Origin: Halostreptopolyspora alba
Lineage (GTDB): Bacteria > Actinomycetota > Actinomycetes > Streptosporangiales > Streptosporangiaceae
Reading direction: 5' to 3'
Length of the DNA stretch: 64,000 nt
NCBI GenBank assembly: GCA_003725585.1
Contig: RJMB01000001.1
Span: 1-64,000, forward strand
Notes under the pieces: model-generated
The model's database searches: none
Told to the model about the DNA's origin: nothing
The model's input: the letters and a program-made list of their open reading frames with translations, nothing else
Made by a program: the position numbers and the translations under genes
Shown: positions 23,595 to 32,828 of the stretch, piece by piece
Numbering within the stretch: position 1 is the first letter of the stretch
Layout: each line of letters starts with the position of its first letter

Positions 23595-24353
23595 ATGGGC
23601 GGGAGTACGCGGCTCGTCGGGGTCGGGGTCGGTCCGGGCGACCCGGAGCTGGTGACGGTGAAGGCCGTACGTCGGATGCGTGAGGCCGACGTCGTGCTGG
23701 TCCCCGTCCTGGCGCTGGACGAACCGGGCCGGGCCGAGGCCACGGTGCGTGAGCACGTACCCGAGCGGGCCATCGAGCGTGTGGTGTTCGCGCTCAACGA
23801 CCGGGGCGGGCGCAGCGAGCGCCGCACCCGCGCCTGGGACGAGGCCGCCCGGACCGTCGTGCGGCACTTCGAGCGGGGTGCGCGCGGTGTCGCGTTCGCC
23901 ACCATCGGCGACCCCAACATCTACTCGACCTTCAGCTACCTGGCGCGGACGGTGCGCGCGATGGCGCCGGACACCGATGTCGAGACCGTGGCGGGGGTCA
24001 CCGCCATGCAGGACCTGGCGTCGCGGTCGGGCAGTGTCCTGGCCGAGGGCACCGAGCCGTTGACGCTGCTTCCGGTGACCGCCGGGGTCGAACGGCTGCG
24101 TTCGGCCCTGGAGTCGGACGCCACGGTCGTGGCCTACAAGTTCGGCCGGTTCACCCCCGATGTGGTCTCGGTGCTGCGCGAGACGGGCCGGTTGGACGAG
24201 GCCGTCTACGGTGCCCGCCTGGGCCTGGACGGTGAGGAGGTCGAGCCGGTGGCCAAGCTGGACGGTGAGGCGCTTCCGTACCTGTCGACCCTGGTCGCCC
24301 CGGCCCACCGAACCGGGCGTGGGGGCAAGCTGTCATCGAGCGAGGAATGGTGA
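23595..24353 (+). CDS. cobI: Precorrin-2 / cobalt-factor II C20-methyltransferase
   Basis: This 252-aa tetrapyrrole methylase begins LVGVGVGPGDPELVTVKAVR, the SAM-binding GxGPGDPxLxT motif, and contains FATIGDPNIYSTFSYL and VAGVTAMQDLASR, typical of CobI/CbiL. It adds the C20 methyl to the precorrin-2 or cobalt-factor II ring. With CbiD, CbiG and CbiX in the cluster, the cobalt-containing substrate is more likely. It overlaps cobM by 7 bp, starting a cobI-cobM-cbiD operon. Confidence 0.94.
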   Translation: MGGSTRLVGVGVGPGDPELVTVKAVRRMREADVVLVPVLALDEPGRAEATVREHVPERAIERVVFALNDRGGRSERRTRAWDEAARTVVRHFERGARGVAFATIGDPNIYSTFSYLARTVRAMAPDTDVETVAGVTAMQDLASRSGSVLAEGTEPLTLLPVTAGVERLRSALESDATVVAYKFGRFTPDVVSVLRETGRLDEAVYGARLGLDGEEVEPVAKLDGEALPYLSTLVAPAHRTGRGGKLSSSEEW

Positions 24354-25198
24354 GCGAGCGCGTGGAACCCGACCAACGAGAGAACCCCGGCGACCGGACG
24401 GGTCAGGTCACCTTCGTCGGGGCCGGTCCGGGCGCGGCCGACCTGCTCACCATCCGGGCGGTGCGCGCCATCGAGGCGGCCGACGTCGTGATCTGGGCGG
24501 CGAGCCTGGTGCACGCCGACGTGCTGGAGTACGCGCGCGCCGACGCCGAGATCGTCGACTCGGCGAAGCTCCCCATGGAGGGGGTGCTGCCCTACTACGA
24601 GCGGGCGGTCAGCGAGGGGTTGCACGTCGCCCGGATCCACTCCGGTGACCCAGCGCTGTGGGGCGCGATGCAGGAGCAGCTGGACCGGTGCGCCGAGCTG
24701 GGCCTGCGGGTCGAGGTGATCCCGGGGGTGGCGGCGTTCAGCGCGGTCGCGGCGCTCGCCCAGCGTGAGCTCACCATCCCCGAGGTGGGCCAGTCGGTGG
24801 TGCTGACCCGGCTCGGCGGTGGGAAGACGCCGATGCCCGAGGGGGAGGAGGTCCGTGAGTTCGCCCGGCACGGCACGACCATGGCGTTGTTCCTCTCGGC
24901 GGCCCGTTCCGGGCAGCTGCAGCAGGAGCTGCTCGACGGCGGATACCCACCCGACACGCCGTGCCTGATCGCCTACCAGGCCACCTGGCCTGAGGAGCTG
25001 CTGGTGTGGTGCTCCCTGGACGAGCTGGAGGCCACCACCAAGGAGCACAAGCTCTGGAAGCACACGCTGGTGCTGGTGGGGCCGGCGCTGGCGGCCGGCG
25101 GCACGCGTTCGCACCTGTACCACCCGGGGCACTTCCACGGGTACCGCCGCGCCGACCGCGCGGCGCGGCGCGAACTGCGCGAGGCACGGCGGACATGA
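24347..25198 (+). CDS. cobM: Precorrin-4 / cobalt-precorrin-4 C11-methyltransferase
   Basis: This 283-aa tetrapyrrole methylase has VTFVGAGPGAADLLTIRAVR, IWAASLVHADVLEYA, HSGDPALWGAMQEQLD and IPGVAAFSAVAALAQRELTIPE, all CobM/CbiF signatures. It methylates C11. The ATG overlaps cobI and its stop overlaps the cbiD ATG (ATGA). The length is slightly above the usual 250 aa owing to a polar N-terminal extension and basic C-terminal tail. Confidence 0.95.
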   Translation: MVSERVEPDQRENPGDRTGQVTFVGAGPGAADLLTIRAVRAIEAADVVIWAASLVHADVLEYARADAEIVDSAKLPMEGVLPYYERAVSEGLHVARIHSGDPALWGAMQEQLDRCAELGLRVEVIPGVAAFSAVAALAQRELTIPEVGQSVVLTRLGGGKTPMPEGEEVREFARHGTTMALFLSAARSGQLQQELLDGGYPPDTPCLIAYQATWPEELLVWCSLDELEATTKEHKLWKHTLVLVGPALAAGGTRSHLYHPGHFHGYRRADRAARRELREARRT

Positions 25199-26355
25199 GC
25201 GACCCCGGCCAGCCCGAGGCGCCCGAGCTGCGCGAGCCCGACCTGCCCCGCACCGCCAAGGTGCGGCAGAAGGCGTTGCGCACCGGATGGACGACCGGGA
25301 CCTGCGCGTCGGCCGCCGCCAAGGCGGCCGCTCGGGCGCTGGCCACCGGCGGCCCCGCGACGGAGGTCGAGGTGGCGCTGCCCACCGACCAGCGGGTCAC
25401 GTTCGCCACGGAGCGGTGCGAGGTGCTCTCCACCGAGCGCGCGGAGGCGGTGGTGGTCAAGGACGGCGGGGACGACCCCGACGTCACCCACGGGGCGCAC
25501 GTCACCGCCACCGTCACCCGGGTACCCGAGCCGGGCCTGGAGATCGACGGCGGTGTCGGCGTGGGCGTGGTCACCAAGCCGGGGCTGGGCCTGGAGGTGG
25601 GCGGGCCCGCCATCAACGAGGTGCCCCGGCGGATGATCACCCGGGCGGTGGCCGAGGTGGTCGACGTCGCCGGGGAGGGGCTCCGGGTGGTCATCAGCGT
25701 TCCCGAGGGGGAGCGGATGGCGCGCAAGACCACCAACGCCAAGCTCGGCATTCTCGGCGGGATCTCCATCCTGGGCACCACCGGCATCGTGCGGCCGTTC
25801 TCCACGGCCTCGTGGCGGGCCAGCGTGGAGCAGGCGGTTTCGGTCATGGCGGCCCAGGGGGAGAGCACCCTGGTGCTGTGCACGGGCGGCCGCACCGAGA
25901 AGGGGGCGATGCGGCTGCGCCCCGAGCTGCCGGGGACCTGCTTCGTCGAGGTGGGTGACTTCACCGGGGCCGCGTTGCGCCGGGCGATGGACAACGGCCT
26001 GGACACGGTCGTGTTCGTGGGCATGGCCGGAAAGCTCACCAAGCTCGCCTCCGGGGTGCTGATGACCCACTACACCCGGTCCAAGGTGTCCACCTCGCTG
26101 CTCGGGGAGATCACCCGCCAGGTCGGCGGTGACGAGGAGCTGGCCGGCCGGGTCGACGCCGCCAACACCGGCCGGCACGCCTACGAGCTGTGGGAGACGG
26201 CCGGGGTGCTGGAACCGGCCGGTGACGAGCTGTGCCGCCGGGTGTGCGAGGTGCTCGAACGTTTCACCGAGGGGGCGATGACCGCCGAGGTGGCCATGGT
26301 CGACTTCACCGGTGACACCGTGGTGGCGGCCTGGCCGCGTACGCACGGGGCGTGA
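25195..26355 (+). CDS. cbiD: Cobalt-precorrin-5B C1-methyltransferase
   Basis: This 386-aa protein has the CbiD N-terminal signature RTGWTTGTCASAAAKAA and later VKDGGDDPDVTHGAHV, EVPRRMI, FSTASWRASVEQAV and a GMAGKLTKLASG segment. It is the C1 methyltransferase of the cobalt-early (anaerobic-type) route, replacing CobF. The ATG lies inside the cobM stop. Its presence with CbiG and CbiX shows that this strain makes the ring by the early-cobalt chemistry. Confidence 0.95.
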   Translation: MSDPGQPEAPELREPDLPRTAKVRQKALRTGWTTGTCASAAAKAAARALATGGPATEVEVALPTDQRVTFATERCEVLSTERAEAVVVKDGGDDPDVTHGAHVTATVTRVPEPGLEIDGGVGVGVVTKPGLGLEVGGPAINEVPRRMITRAVAEVVDVAGEGLRVVISVPEGERMARKTTNAKLGILGGISILGTTGIVRPFSTASWRASVEQAVSVMAAQGESTLVLCTGGRTEKGAMRLRPELPGTCFVEVGDFTGAALRRAMDNGLDTVVFVGMAGKLTKLASGVLMTHYTRSKVSTSLLGEITRQVGGDEELAGRVDAANTGRHAYELWETAGVLEPAGDELCRRVCEVLERFTEGAMTAEVAMVDFTGDTVVAAWPRTHGA

Positions 26356-26472
26356 CCCGCACGGGGGTGACACCGACGGTCGGACGTGGGCCGGCGGGCG
26401 CCACCCGAGGGCGGCTAGGGTGTCCGTGGTGTGGGCGTCGGCACGGGGGTACCGAATGGGGAGTTCAGCGCG

Positions 26473-27141
26473 ATGATCCGCGTCGTACTCGTTGATGACC
26501 AGGAGCTGGTACGGGCGGGCTTTCGTATGGTCCTCGACGCGCAGCCCGACATCGAGGTGGTCGGTGAGGCCGGGGACGGCCAGGCCGCGCTGGAGCTGTT
26601 GTCGACCGTCGCGGCCGACGTGGTCCTCGTGGACATCCGGATGCCCGGCATGGACGGGGTGGTGACGACACGCCGCGTCCGAGCCGCCGAGGCCGGCCCG
26701 CGCGTGCTGATCCTGACCACCTTCGACCTGGACGAGTACGCCTACGCGGCGTTGAAGGCCGGGGCGAGCGGTTTCATGCTCAAGGACGCCCAACCAACGG
26801 ACCTGCTGTCGGCGATCCGGTCGGTGCACTCCGGGGACGCGGTGGTGGCGCCCAGCACGACGCGGCGGCTACTGGACCGGGTCGCCGGCCAGCTGCCCAC
26901 CGGGGAGGAGACCCCGCCCGCGCCCGAGTCGCTCAGCGCGTTGACCTCGCGGGAGCGTGAGGTGCTCGTGGAGGTGGCCCGCGGGCTGTCGAACACCGAG
27001 ATCGCCGACCGGATGTATGTCTCCGAGGCCACCGTCAAGACCCACGTGGGGCGGATCCTGACCAAGCTCGACCTGCGCGACCGGGTGCAGGCGGTGGTGC
27101 TCGCCTACGAGACCGGGCTGGTCGACGCCCGCGGCTCCTGA
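26473..27141 (+). CDS. NarL-family response regulator
   Basis: This 222-aa protein has a receiver domain (D8-D9, phospho-acceptor D54 in LVDIRMPGMDG, K in FMLKDAQPTDLL) and a C-terminal LuxR HTH (LTSREREVLVEVARGLSNTEIADRMYVSEATVKTHV; the usual NTEIA and ATVKTHV motifs are intact). The ATG at 26473 is chosen because it starts the conserved MIRVVLVDDQ. It lies 13 bp before the kinase gene, so they form a two-component operon. It sits inside the cobalamin cluster, but no sequence evidence ties it to B12 control. Confidence 0.9.
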   Translation: MIRVVLVDDQELVRAGFRMVLDAQPDIEVVGEAGDGQAALELLSTVAADVVLVDIRMPGMDGVVTTRRVRAAEAGPRVLILTTFDLDEYAYAALKAGASGFMLKDAQPTDLLSAIRSVHSGDAVVAPSTTRRLLDRVAGQLPTGEETPPAPESLSALTSREREVLVEVARGLSNTEIADRMYVSEATVKTHVGRILTKLDLRDRVQAVVLAYETGLVDARGS

Positions 27142-27154
27142 GCCAGTCCCTCAC

Positions 27155-28399
27155 ATGGCGGTCGAGACCGGGGGCGCGGCCGGCACCTCCCGGCAGGGTG
27201 AGCGAGAGGGACGCCCCTACGCTGGGCGTGTGTACGACGCGGTAGTCACGTGGACGCGGAACCACCCCCGGGTTGCCGACGGGGCGGTGGCCGGGGCGGT
27301 GTTCCTGGCCAACCTCTGGTATTTGGACCAGTACCCCCACGCGGCCGTGGGGTTGGCGCTGACGGTGGCCCTCTGCGCGCCCTACGTCTGGCGTCGGGAA
27401 CTCCCCGCCACGACCTTCGCGGTGATGGCGCTCGCGTCCGTCGCGCAGTGGCTGCTCAAGGGCGATGTGGACCTGTTCCCGGCCAACCTTCTGGGGATCC
27501 TGGCGTTCTACAACGTGGCCGCGCGGTGCCGCCGACTCGTCTCCCTCGCGGCGGCCGGGGTCGCGGAGGTCGGGGGGCTCCTGATCGCCCTGCGTGTGGA
27601 GGGCACCGCGGAGCTGGCCAGCGCGGCGTACGGGATCACGATCCTCATCGTGTCCGTGTGGATCTGGGGCTACACTCTCGGCACTCGCCGCGCCTACCTG
27701 GCGAGCCTGCAGGAGCGCGCCGTGCGGCTGGAGCGGGAGCGCGACAACCAGGCCCGGATCGCGGCGGCCGCGGAACGCGCCCGGATCGCCCGCGAGATGC
27801 ACGACGTCGTCTCGCACAGTCTCAGCGTGATGGTGGTGCAGGCCGACGGCGCCGCCCACAGCCTGCGCGGCCAGCCCGACCGCGCGGAGCGGGCACTGGA
27901 GACGATCAGCGAGACGGGACGGAGTGCCCTGAGCGAGATGCGACGCATGCTCGGGGTGCTGCGGGACGGCGAGCCCGAGGACGACTCCTACACCCCGCAG
28001 CCGGGGATGGCGCAGCTGGACCAGCTGGTGGCGGACGCGCGACGCTCGGGCCTGCCCGTGGAGCTCACCGTGGACGGGGTTCCCCGGGAGCTGTCGAGCG
28101 GCAGGGCGCTCGCCGTGTACCGCATCGTGCAGGAGGCGCTCACCAACACGCGCAAGCACGCGGGTCCCAACGTGAGTCGGGCGCGGGTGCGGCTGTGGTA
28201 CGCGGAGGACACGCTGGAGGTCCGTGTCACCGACGACGGTCGGGGCGCGGCCGCGCGGCCGGACACGGCGGAGGGCGGTGGGCACGGGCTCGTGGGCATG
28301 CGGGAACGGGTCGCCGCCTACGGCGGATCCCTGCGCAGCGGCCCGCGGACCGGGGGAGGGTTCGAGGTGGTCGCGTCGCTGCCGCTCGTGACGCGGTGA
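27155..28399 (+). CDS. Membrane histidine kinase (HisKA_3, NarX-like)
   Basis: This 414-aa kinase has four to six membrane helices in residues 40-175, a coiled coil, and a HisKA_3 box with phospho-acceptor H216 (IAREMHDVVSHSLSVMVVQ). A HATPase_c domain follows (QEALTNTRKHAG N-box, VTDDGRG, GGHGLVGMRERV G-box). It partners the response regulator 13 bp upstream. An in-frame GTG at 27230 with an upstream TACGCT could be an alternative leaderless start, giving 389 aa and removing a polar leader. The ligand is unknown. Confidence 0.88.
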   Translation: MAVETGGAAGTSRQGEREGRPYAGRVYDAVVTWTRNHPRVADGAVAGAVFLANLWYLDQYPHAAVGLALTVALCAPYVWRRELPATTFAVMALASVAQWLLKGDVDLFPANLLGILAFYNVAARCRRLVSLAAAGVAEVGGLLIALRVEGTAELASAAYGITILIVSVWIWGYTLGTRRAYLASLQERAVRLERERDNQARIAAAAERARIAREMHDVVSHSLSVMVVQADGAAHSLRGQPDRAERALETISETGRSALSEMRRMLGVLRDGEPEDDSYTPQPGMAQLDQLVADARRSGLPVELTVDGVPRELSSGRALAVYRIVQEALTNTRKHAGPNVSRARVRLWYAEDTLEVRVTDDGRGAAARPDTAEGGGHGLVGMRERVAAYGGSLRSGPRTGGGFEVVASLPLVTR

Positions 28400-28427
28400 A
28401 CGGGTCCGGCCGCCAACGGGTGATAGA

Positions 28428-28475
28428 GCCAGTCCGCCTATACTGGCATCACGGTAGTTTACGAGGAAACTACCG
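28428..28475 (+). promoter_or_regulatory. Double palindrome at the pirin promoter
   Basis: GCCAGT-n8-ACTGGC (28428-28447) embeds a TATACT -10 hexamer. It is followed after 4 bp by a perfect 9-bp-arm palindrome CGGTAGTTT-acgagg-AAACTACCG (28452-28475), which would overlap the transcription start. It ends 26 bp before the pirin ATG. This looks like a repressor operator over a strong promoter. Confidence 0.7.
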
Positions 28476-28501
28476 AGTGGCGGTGCCGGAACGAGGTCAC
28501 C

Positions 28502-29488
28502 ATGAGCAATGTCGAAGCGGCCCCCGCCGAGGTGGAGTGCCACGACCGGGCCGCCGCCGTCGATGACCCGAGCCGGCCCGGGGTGGAGATCCTGACCGCC
28601 CGCGACGTCCCGCTCGGCGGCCCCCGGGCGATGCGGGTACGCCGCACACTGCCGCGACGCGGGCGTTCCCTGATCGGGGCCTGGTGCTTCCTGGACCACT
28701 ACGGCCCCGACGATGTCGCCCGGACCGGCGGCATGGACGTCGCCCCGCACCCCCACACCGGGTTGCAGACGGTGAGTTGGCTGTTCACCGGCGAGATCGA
28801 GCACCGGGACAGCCTGGGTGTCCACGCGAGGGTCCGGCCCGGTGAGCTGAACCTGATGACCGGCGGGCACGGTATCTGCCACTCCGAGGTGTCAACCCCG
28901 GAAACCACGACCCTGCACGGGGCGCAGCTGTGGGTGGCGCTGCCGGACGCGCACCGCAACACCGCGCGGGACTTCGCCGCCCATGTTCCCGACCCCGTCG
29001 ATCTCGGTGGTGCCACGGTCCGCGTGTTCCTCGGCTCGCTGGCCGGTGACACCTCCCCGGTGGGAACCTTCACCCCGCTGCTGGGCGCGGAGCTCACCCT
29101 CACCCCGCACGCCCGTGTCACGTTGGACCTCGACCGGCGGTTCGAGCACGGGGTCCTCGTGGACACCGGCACGGTGGCCGTGGCCGGCACCGAGCTGTCC
29201 GCCACCGACCTCGGATACCTGGGCACGGGTGCGACGGCGGTGGAGCTGGCGAACCGCTCCGGTGCCCCCGCGCGGCTGCTGCTGCTCGGTGGCCCACCCT
29301 TCGGTGAGGCGATCGTGATGTGGTGGAACTTCGTTGCCCGCAGCCACGAGGAGATCGTCGGTCTCCGCGACGCCTGGCAGCGCGGGTCCGACCGGTTCGG
29401 CCGGGTGGAGGGCTACGAGGGCGAGCCCGCGTGGCTGCCCGCGCCAACGTTGCCGAACGCCAGGATCAGGCCGCGCCGCACCCCCTGA
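28502..29488 (+). CDS. Pirin family protein
   Basis: This 328-aa bicupin is of the pirin family. The N-terminal cupin has the metal ligands in PHPHTGLQTVSWL, GEIEHRDSLG and GHGICHSEVS; the C-terminal pirin_C domain has LLLLGGPPFGEAIVMWWNFV. Bacterial pirins have quercetin 2,3-dioxygenase activity or regulate metabolic enzymes. A GAGG lies 5-8 bp upstream of the ATG. It is monocistronic: its own palindromic promoter upstream and a hairpin downstream separate it from the cobalamin genes on both sides. Confidence 0.92.
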   Translation: MSNVEAAPAEVECHDRAAAVDDPSRPGVEILTARDVPLGGPRAMRVRRTLPRRGRSLIGAWCFLDHYGPDDVARTGGMDVAPHPHTGLQTVSWLFTGEIEHRDSLGVHARVRPGELNLMTGGHGICHSEVSTPETTTLHGAQLWVALPDAHRNTARDFAAHVPDPVDLGGATVRVFLGSLAGDTSPVGTFTPLLGAELTLTPHARVTLDLDRRFEHGVLVDTGTVAVAGTELSATDLGYLGTGATAVELANRSGAPARLLLLGGPPFGEAIVMWWNFVARSHEEIVGLRDAWQRGSDRFGRVEGYEGEPAWLPAPTLPNARIRPRRTP

Positions 29489-29501
29489 GCCGGGGCGCGG
29501 C

Positions 29502-29534
29502 CACCCCGCCCGTTCCCGACCCCACGGGCGGGTG
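29502..29534 (+). terminator. Hairpin terminator after pirin
   Basis: A CACCCCGCCCGT left arm and ACGGGCGGGTG right arm (one bulged C) surround a 10-nt loop, 14 bp after the pirin stop. No T-tract. Confidence 0.6.
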
Positions 29535-29613
29535 AGGAATCCCCCATCCCCACCCGAACGCGGAACCGGCCCTGAGACCAGCCGGTGACCTGGGGCTGAG
29601 ATAGTGGGGGACC

Positions 29614-30873
29614 GTGGTCGAACAGGAGACGCCCGGGATCACGGTCATCGGGCTGGACGGGGAACGGCTCGGCGAGCACGCCGCCGCCGCGCTCGCCGGC
29701 GCCACGTGTGTGGTCGGGAGCCGACGCCACCTCGACTCCGTCGCCCTGCCCGAGGGCGCCCGCCGGATCCCCATCACGAACCTGGCCTCGGCACTGGACG
29801 AGCTGCTCGCCGGCAGCGACGTCTCGGCGGTGGTGCTGGCCTCGGGAGACCCCGGGTTCTTCGGGATCGTGCGCGCGCTGCGCGAACGCGGCGCCCGGCC
29901 ACGCGTGATCCCGGCGGTCTCCTCGGTCGCCACCGCGTTCGCCCGCATCGGGGTTTCTTGGGACGACGCCGTCGTGGTGTCCGCGCACGGGCGGGCCGAC
30001 CACGGCCGCTCGGCCCGCCGCGCGCTGGCCGCGGCCCTGGCGCACCCGAAGGCGGCGATCCTCACCGCCCCGGGTGCCACCGCGCCCTCGGCGTTCCTGC
30101 CCGCACTGCTGCGTGCCGGCCGCGAGGTGTACGTGGCCCAGCGGCTCGGCACCGGCGACGAGGCCGTCACCCGGGTGGACGACGCCGAGGAGGCCGCCGC
30201 CGACTGGGCGTTCCCCAACCTCGTGCTCGCGATCGACCCGCGGCGCACCGTCGCCCCCGCCATGACGTGGATGCCGGGTCACCAGGGTGCCCCTGAGGGT
30301 TGGGCGCTGCCCGAGTCCGCCTTCGAACACCGCCGGTCGATGGTCACCAAGTCCGAGGTGCGCGCCGTCGCGCTCGCGCACCTGGCACCGCGCCCCGGCA
30401 CCGTCGTCTGGGACGTCGGGGCGGGCAGCGGCTCGGTCGCCGTGGAGTGCGCCCGGTTCGGCGCCCACGCCGTCGCCTTCGAGCGCGACCCCGAGGACTG
30501 TGAGCGGGCGCGCGCCAACGCGCGGGAGCACGGGGTCACCGTCGACGTGCGCGAGGGCCGGGTACCCGAGGTCCTGGACGGGGAGGTGGGCGCGGTGGCC
30601 CCCGACGCGGTCTTCTTCGGCGGGGGCGACGACGCCGTCCTCGAGGGCACGCTGCGCCGCCACCGGCCCGCCCGCGTGGTGACGGCACTGGCCTCCGTCG
30701 ACCGGGTCAGGCGGACCCGCGACACGTTGGTGGCGCACGGCTACACGGTGGAGGGCACCCAGCTGCAGGCGTCCCGGCTGGCCGACCTGCCCAACGGGTC
30801 ACTGCGGCTGGCCGCGACCAACCCGGTCACCCTGGTGTGGGGGGTCCACGACGAGCGGGACGCCGACGCGTGA
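29614..30873 (+). CDS. cobL: Precorrin-6Y C5,15-methyltransferase, decarboxylating
   Basis: This 419-aa protein combines an N-terminal tetrapyrrole methylase (CbiE; ITVIGLDGERLGEHA, VLASGDPGFFGIVR, IPAVSSVATAFARIG) with a C-terminal Rossmann methyltransferase (CbiT; VWDVGAGSGSVAVECARF, FFGGGDDAVLEG). It methylates C5 and C15 and removes the C12 acetate carboxyl. The GTG start follows a short leader. It is 76 bp upstream of the cbiG-cobJ fusion and probably co-transcribed. Confidence 0.95.
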   Translation: MVEQETPGITVIGLDGERLGEHAAAALAGATCVVGSRRHLDSVALPEGARRIPITNLASALDELLAGSDVSAVVLASGDPGFFGIVRALRERGARPRVIPAVSSVATAFARIGVSWDDAVVVSAHGRADHGRSARRALAAALAHPKAAILTAPGATAPSAFLPALLRAGREVYVAQRLGTGDEAVTRVDDAEEAAADWAFPNLVLAIDPRRTVAPAMTWMPGHQGAPEGWALPESAFEHRRSMVTKSEVRAVALAHLAPRPGTVVWDVGAGSGSVAVECARFGAHAVAFERDPEDCERARANAREHGVTVDVREGRVPEVLDGEVGAVAPDAVFFGGGDDAVLEGTLRRHRPARVVTALASVDRVRRTRDTLVAHGYTVEGTQLQASRLADLPNGSLRLAATNPVTLVWGVHDERDADA

Positions 30874-30949
30874 CCGTTGGCCTCCCGCAGCGGGCCGGGA
30901 GCTTTGAGCCCGGAAACACGAACGACGCAACGACCCGTGAAGGGTGGCT

Positions 30950-32704
30950 ATGAGCGGAATCGGTGTCATCGCCGTAACAGCGCGCGGTCGGGCTGCCGCC
31001 GAACGGCTCGTCGAGGCGTGGCCCGACGAGGCGCGGCCGGTCGGCGCCGACCGGCCCGCCGACGCCCTGCGCGCGGCGTTCACCGAGTGCGCGGCGGTGG
31101 TGAGCTTTCTCGCGGTCGGCGCCACCGTCCGGGTACTGGCGCCCCTGCTGGGGGACAAGACCGACGACACTCCCGTGGTCTGCGTGGACGAGGGGACACG
31201 GCACGCCGTGGCGGTTCTCGGTGGCCACCACGGCGCCAACGACCTCGCCCACCGGGTCTCGGAGGTGTTGGGAAGCCACCCCGTGGTCACCACCGCCAGT
31301 GACACGGTCTCGGTCACCCCGCTCGACTCCTACGGCCACGACCTCGGGTTCACCCTCGCTGACCGTGGCCCCCTGGCCACCGTGGGCGCGGCCGTGCTCT
31401 CCGGAGATCCGGTCCGCGTCGAGGGGGCGGGGGAGTGGCCGCTGCCGCCGCTGCCGGGCAACGCGGACCCCTCCGTCCCCACCGGGCGCGCCAGCGCCGT
31501 CATCCGGGTGAGCGACCGTACGGGGGACGGCGCGGAGCCCGGCGTTCCCACACTCACCTACCGTCCCCCGTCGGTCGTGGTGGGGGTCGGCTCCGCGCGC
31601 GGCGCCGGCGCCGACGAGGTCGGCCGGCTCGTCGATCGCACCCTCGCGGAGGCCGGGGTGGCGCCGGACTCGGTGCGCGGGATCGCGACCGTGGACATCA
31701 AGGCGGACGAGGAGGGGATTCTCGCCGCCGCCCGCGAACGCGGCTGGGAGGTCACCTGCTACCCGGCCGCCGACCTGAACGAGGTGCGGGTCCCAAACCC
31801 GAGCGAGACGGTGCGCGCCGAGGTCGGTACGCCCAGCGTGGCCGAGGCCGCCGCGCTGCGGTGCGCCGCCGAGGCCGGGCGCGGCCTCGGCGCTGGTGCC
31901 GAGCTGGTGGCCGCCAAGCGCAAGTCCGGCAACGCCACCGCCGCCGTGGCCCGGCTACGCCCCCGCGGACGCCTCGCGGTCGTGGGGCTGGGTCCGGGCG
32001 CGCGCGACCAGGCCACGCCGCGCGCGGTGGCCGAGCTGCGCCGGGCCTCGGTGGTCGTCGGCCTCGACCAGTACCTGGACCAGGTGCGCGACCTGCTCCG
32101 CCCGGGAACCAGGGTCGTCGTCAGCGGGCTGGGCCAGGAGGAGGAACGCGCGCGTACGGCGGTCGAGGAGGCGCGCACCGGCGCGGCGGTGGCCCTCGTC
32201 GGGTCGGGCGACGCCGGGGTGTACGCCATGGCCAGCCCCGCCCTGGACTTCGCCGGGGCCGACATCGACGTCGTCGGTGTGCCCGGGATCACGGCGGCGG
32301 TGGCCGCGTCGAACCTGCTGGGTGCCCCGCTGGGGCACGACCACGCCTACGTCTCGCTGTCCGACCTGCACACCCCGTGGGAGGCGATCGAGCGCCGGGT
32401 GCGCGCCGTGGCCGAGGGCGACTTCACCGTCTGCTTCTACAACCCCCGCAGCAAGAAGCGTGACTGGCAGCTCACCCGCGCTCTGGAGATCCTGGCCGAG
32501 CACCGGCCCTCTGACACCCCGGTCGGGCACGTGCGCCAGGTCTCCCGCGAGGGCGAGCGCGCCACGATGAGCACCATCCAGGAGATGCTCGCCGGCGGGG
32601 TCGAGGAGGTGGACATGTTCACCGTCGTCATCGTCGGAAGTTCCGCCAGCCGCACCGTGGCGGGCCGGTTCGTCACCCCGCGCGGGTACCGCTGGAGGGG
32701 GTGA
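30950..32704 (+). CDS. cbiG-cobJ: CbiG-CobJ fusion: cobalt-precorrin-5A hydrolase / C17-methyltransferase
   Basis: This 584-aa bifunctional protein has CbiG in residues 1-330, with GATVRVLAPLLGDKTDDTPVV, the VLGGHHGANDLA motif and a CbiG_C part (VVGVGSARGAGADEV, TVDIKADEEGILAAA). CobJ occupies about 340-584, with LAVVGLGPGARDQATPRA, GDAGVYAMASPALDF, VPGITAAVAASNLLGAPLGHD and CFYNPRSKKRDWQL. CbiG opens the C20 acetaldehyde lactone while CobJ methylates C17 and contracts the ring: consecutive steps in one chain. ATG 30950 sits behind AAGGG; a GTG six bases upstream is possible. Such fusions are known in actinomycetes. Confidence 0.93.
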   Translation: MSGIGVIAVTARGRAAAERLVEAWPDEARPVGADRPADALRAAFTECAAVVSFLAVGATVRVLAPLLGDKTDDTPVVCVDEGTRHAVAVLGGHHGANDLAHRVSEVLGSHPVVTTASDTVSVTPLDSYGHDLGFTLADRGPLATVGAAVLSGDPVRVEGAGEWPLPPLPGNADPSVPTGRASAVIRVSDRTGDGAEPGVPTLTYRPPSVVVGVGSARGAGADEVGRLVDRTLAEAGVAPDSVRGIATVDIKADEEGILAAARERGWEVTCYPAADLNEVRVPNPSETVRAEVGTPSVAEAAALRCAAEAGRGLGAGAELVAAKRKSGNATAAVARLRPRGRLAVVGLGPGARDQATPRAVAELRRASVVVGLDQYLDQVRDLLRPGTRVVVSGLGQEEERARTAVEEARTGAAVALVGSGDAGVYAMASPALDFAGADIDVVGVPGITAAVAASNLLGAPLGHDHAYVSLSDLHTPWEAIERRVRAVAEGDFTVCFYNPRSKKRDWQLTRALEILAEHRPSDTPVGHVRQVSREGERATMSTIQEMLAGGVEEVDMFTVVIVGSSASRTVAGRFVTPRGYRWRG

Positions 32705-32828
32705 CCACGGCCGGCGCGCTCTCGGGGGTTTGCCCCGGCGGGGTCCGGGAGGCACAGGATTGTGGAAACCGCGGACACGTGACTGAGGGGGCTCTACGAT
32801 GGCTCGTCGACAGGGAGGAGGATCGTCG

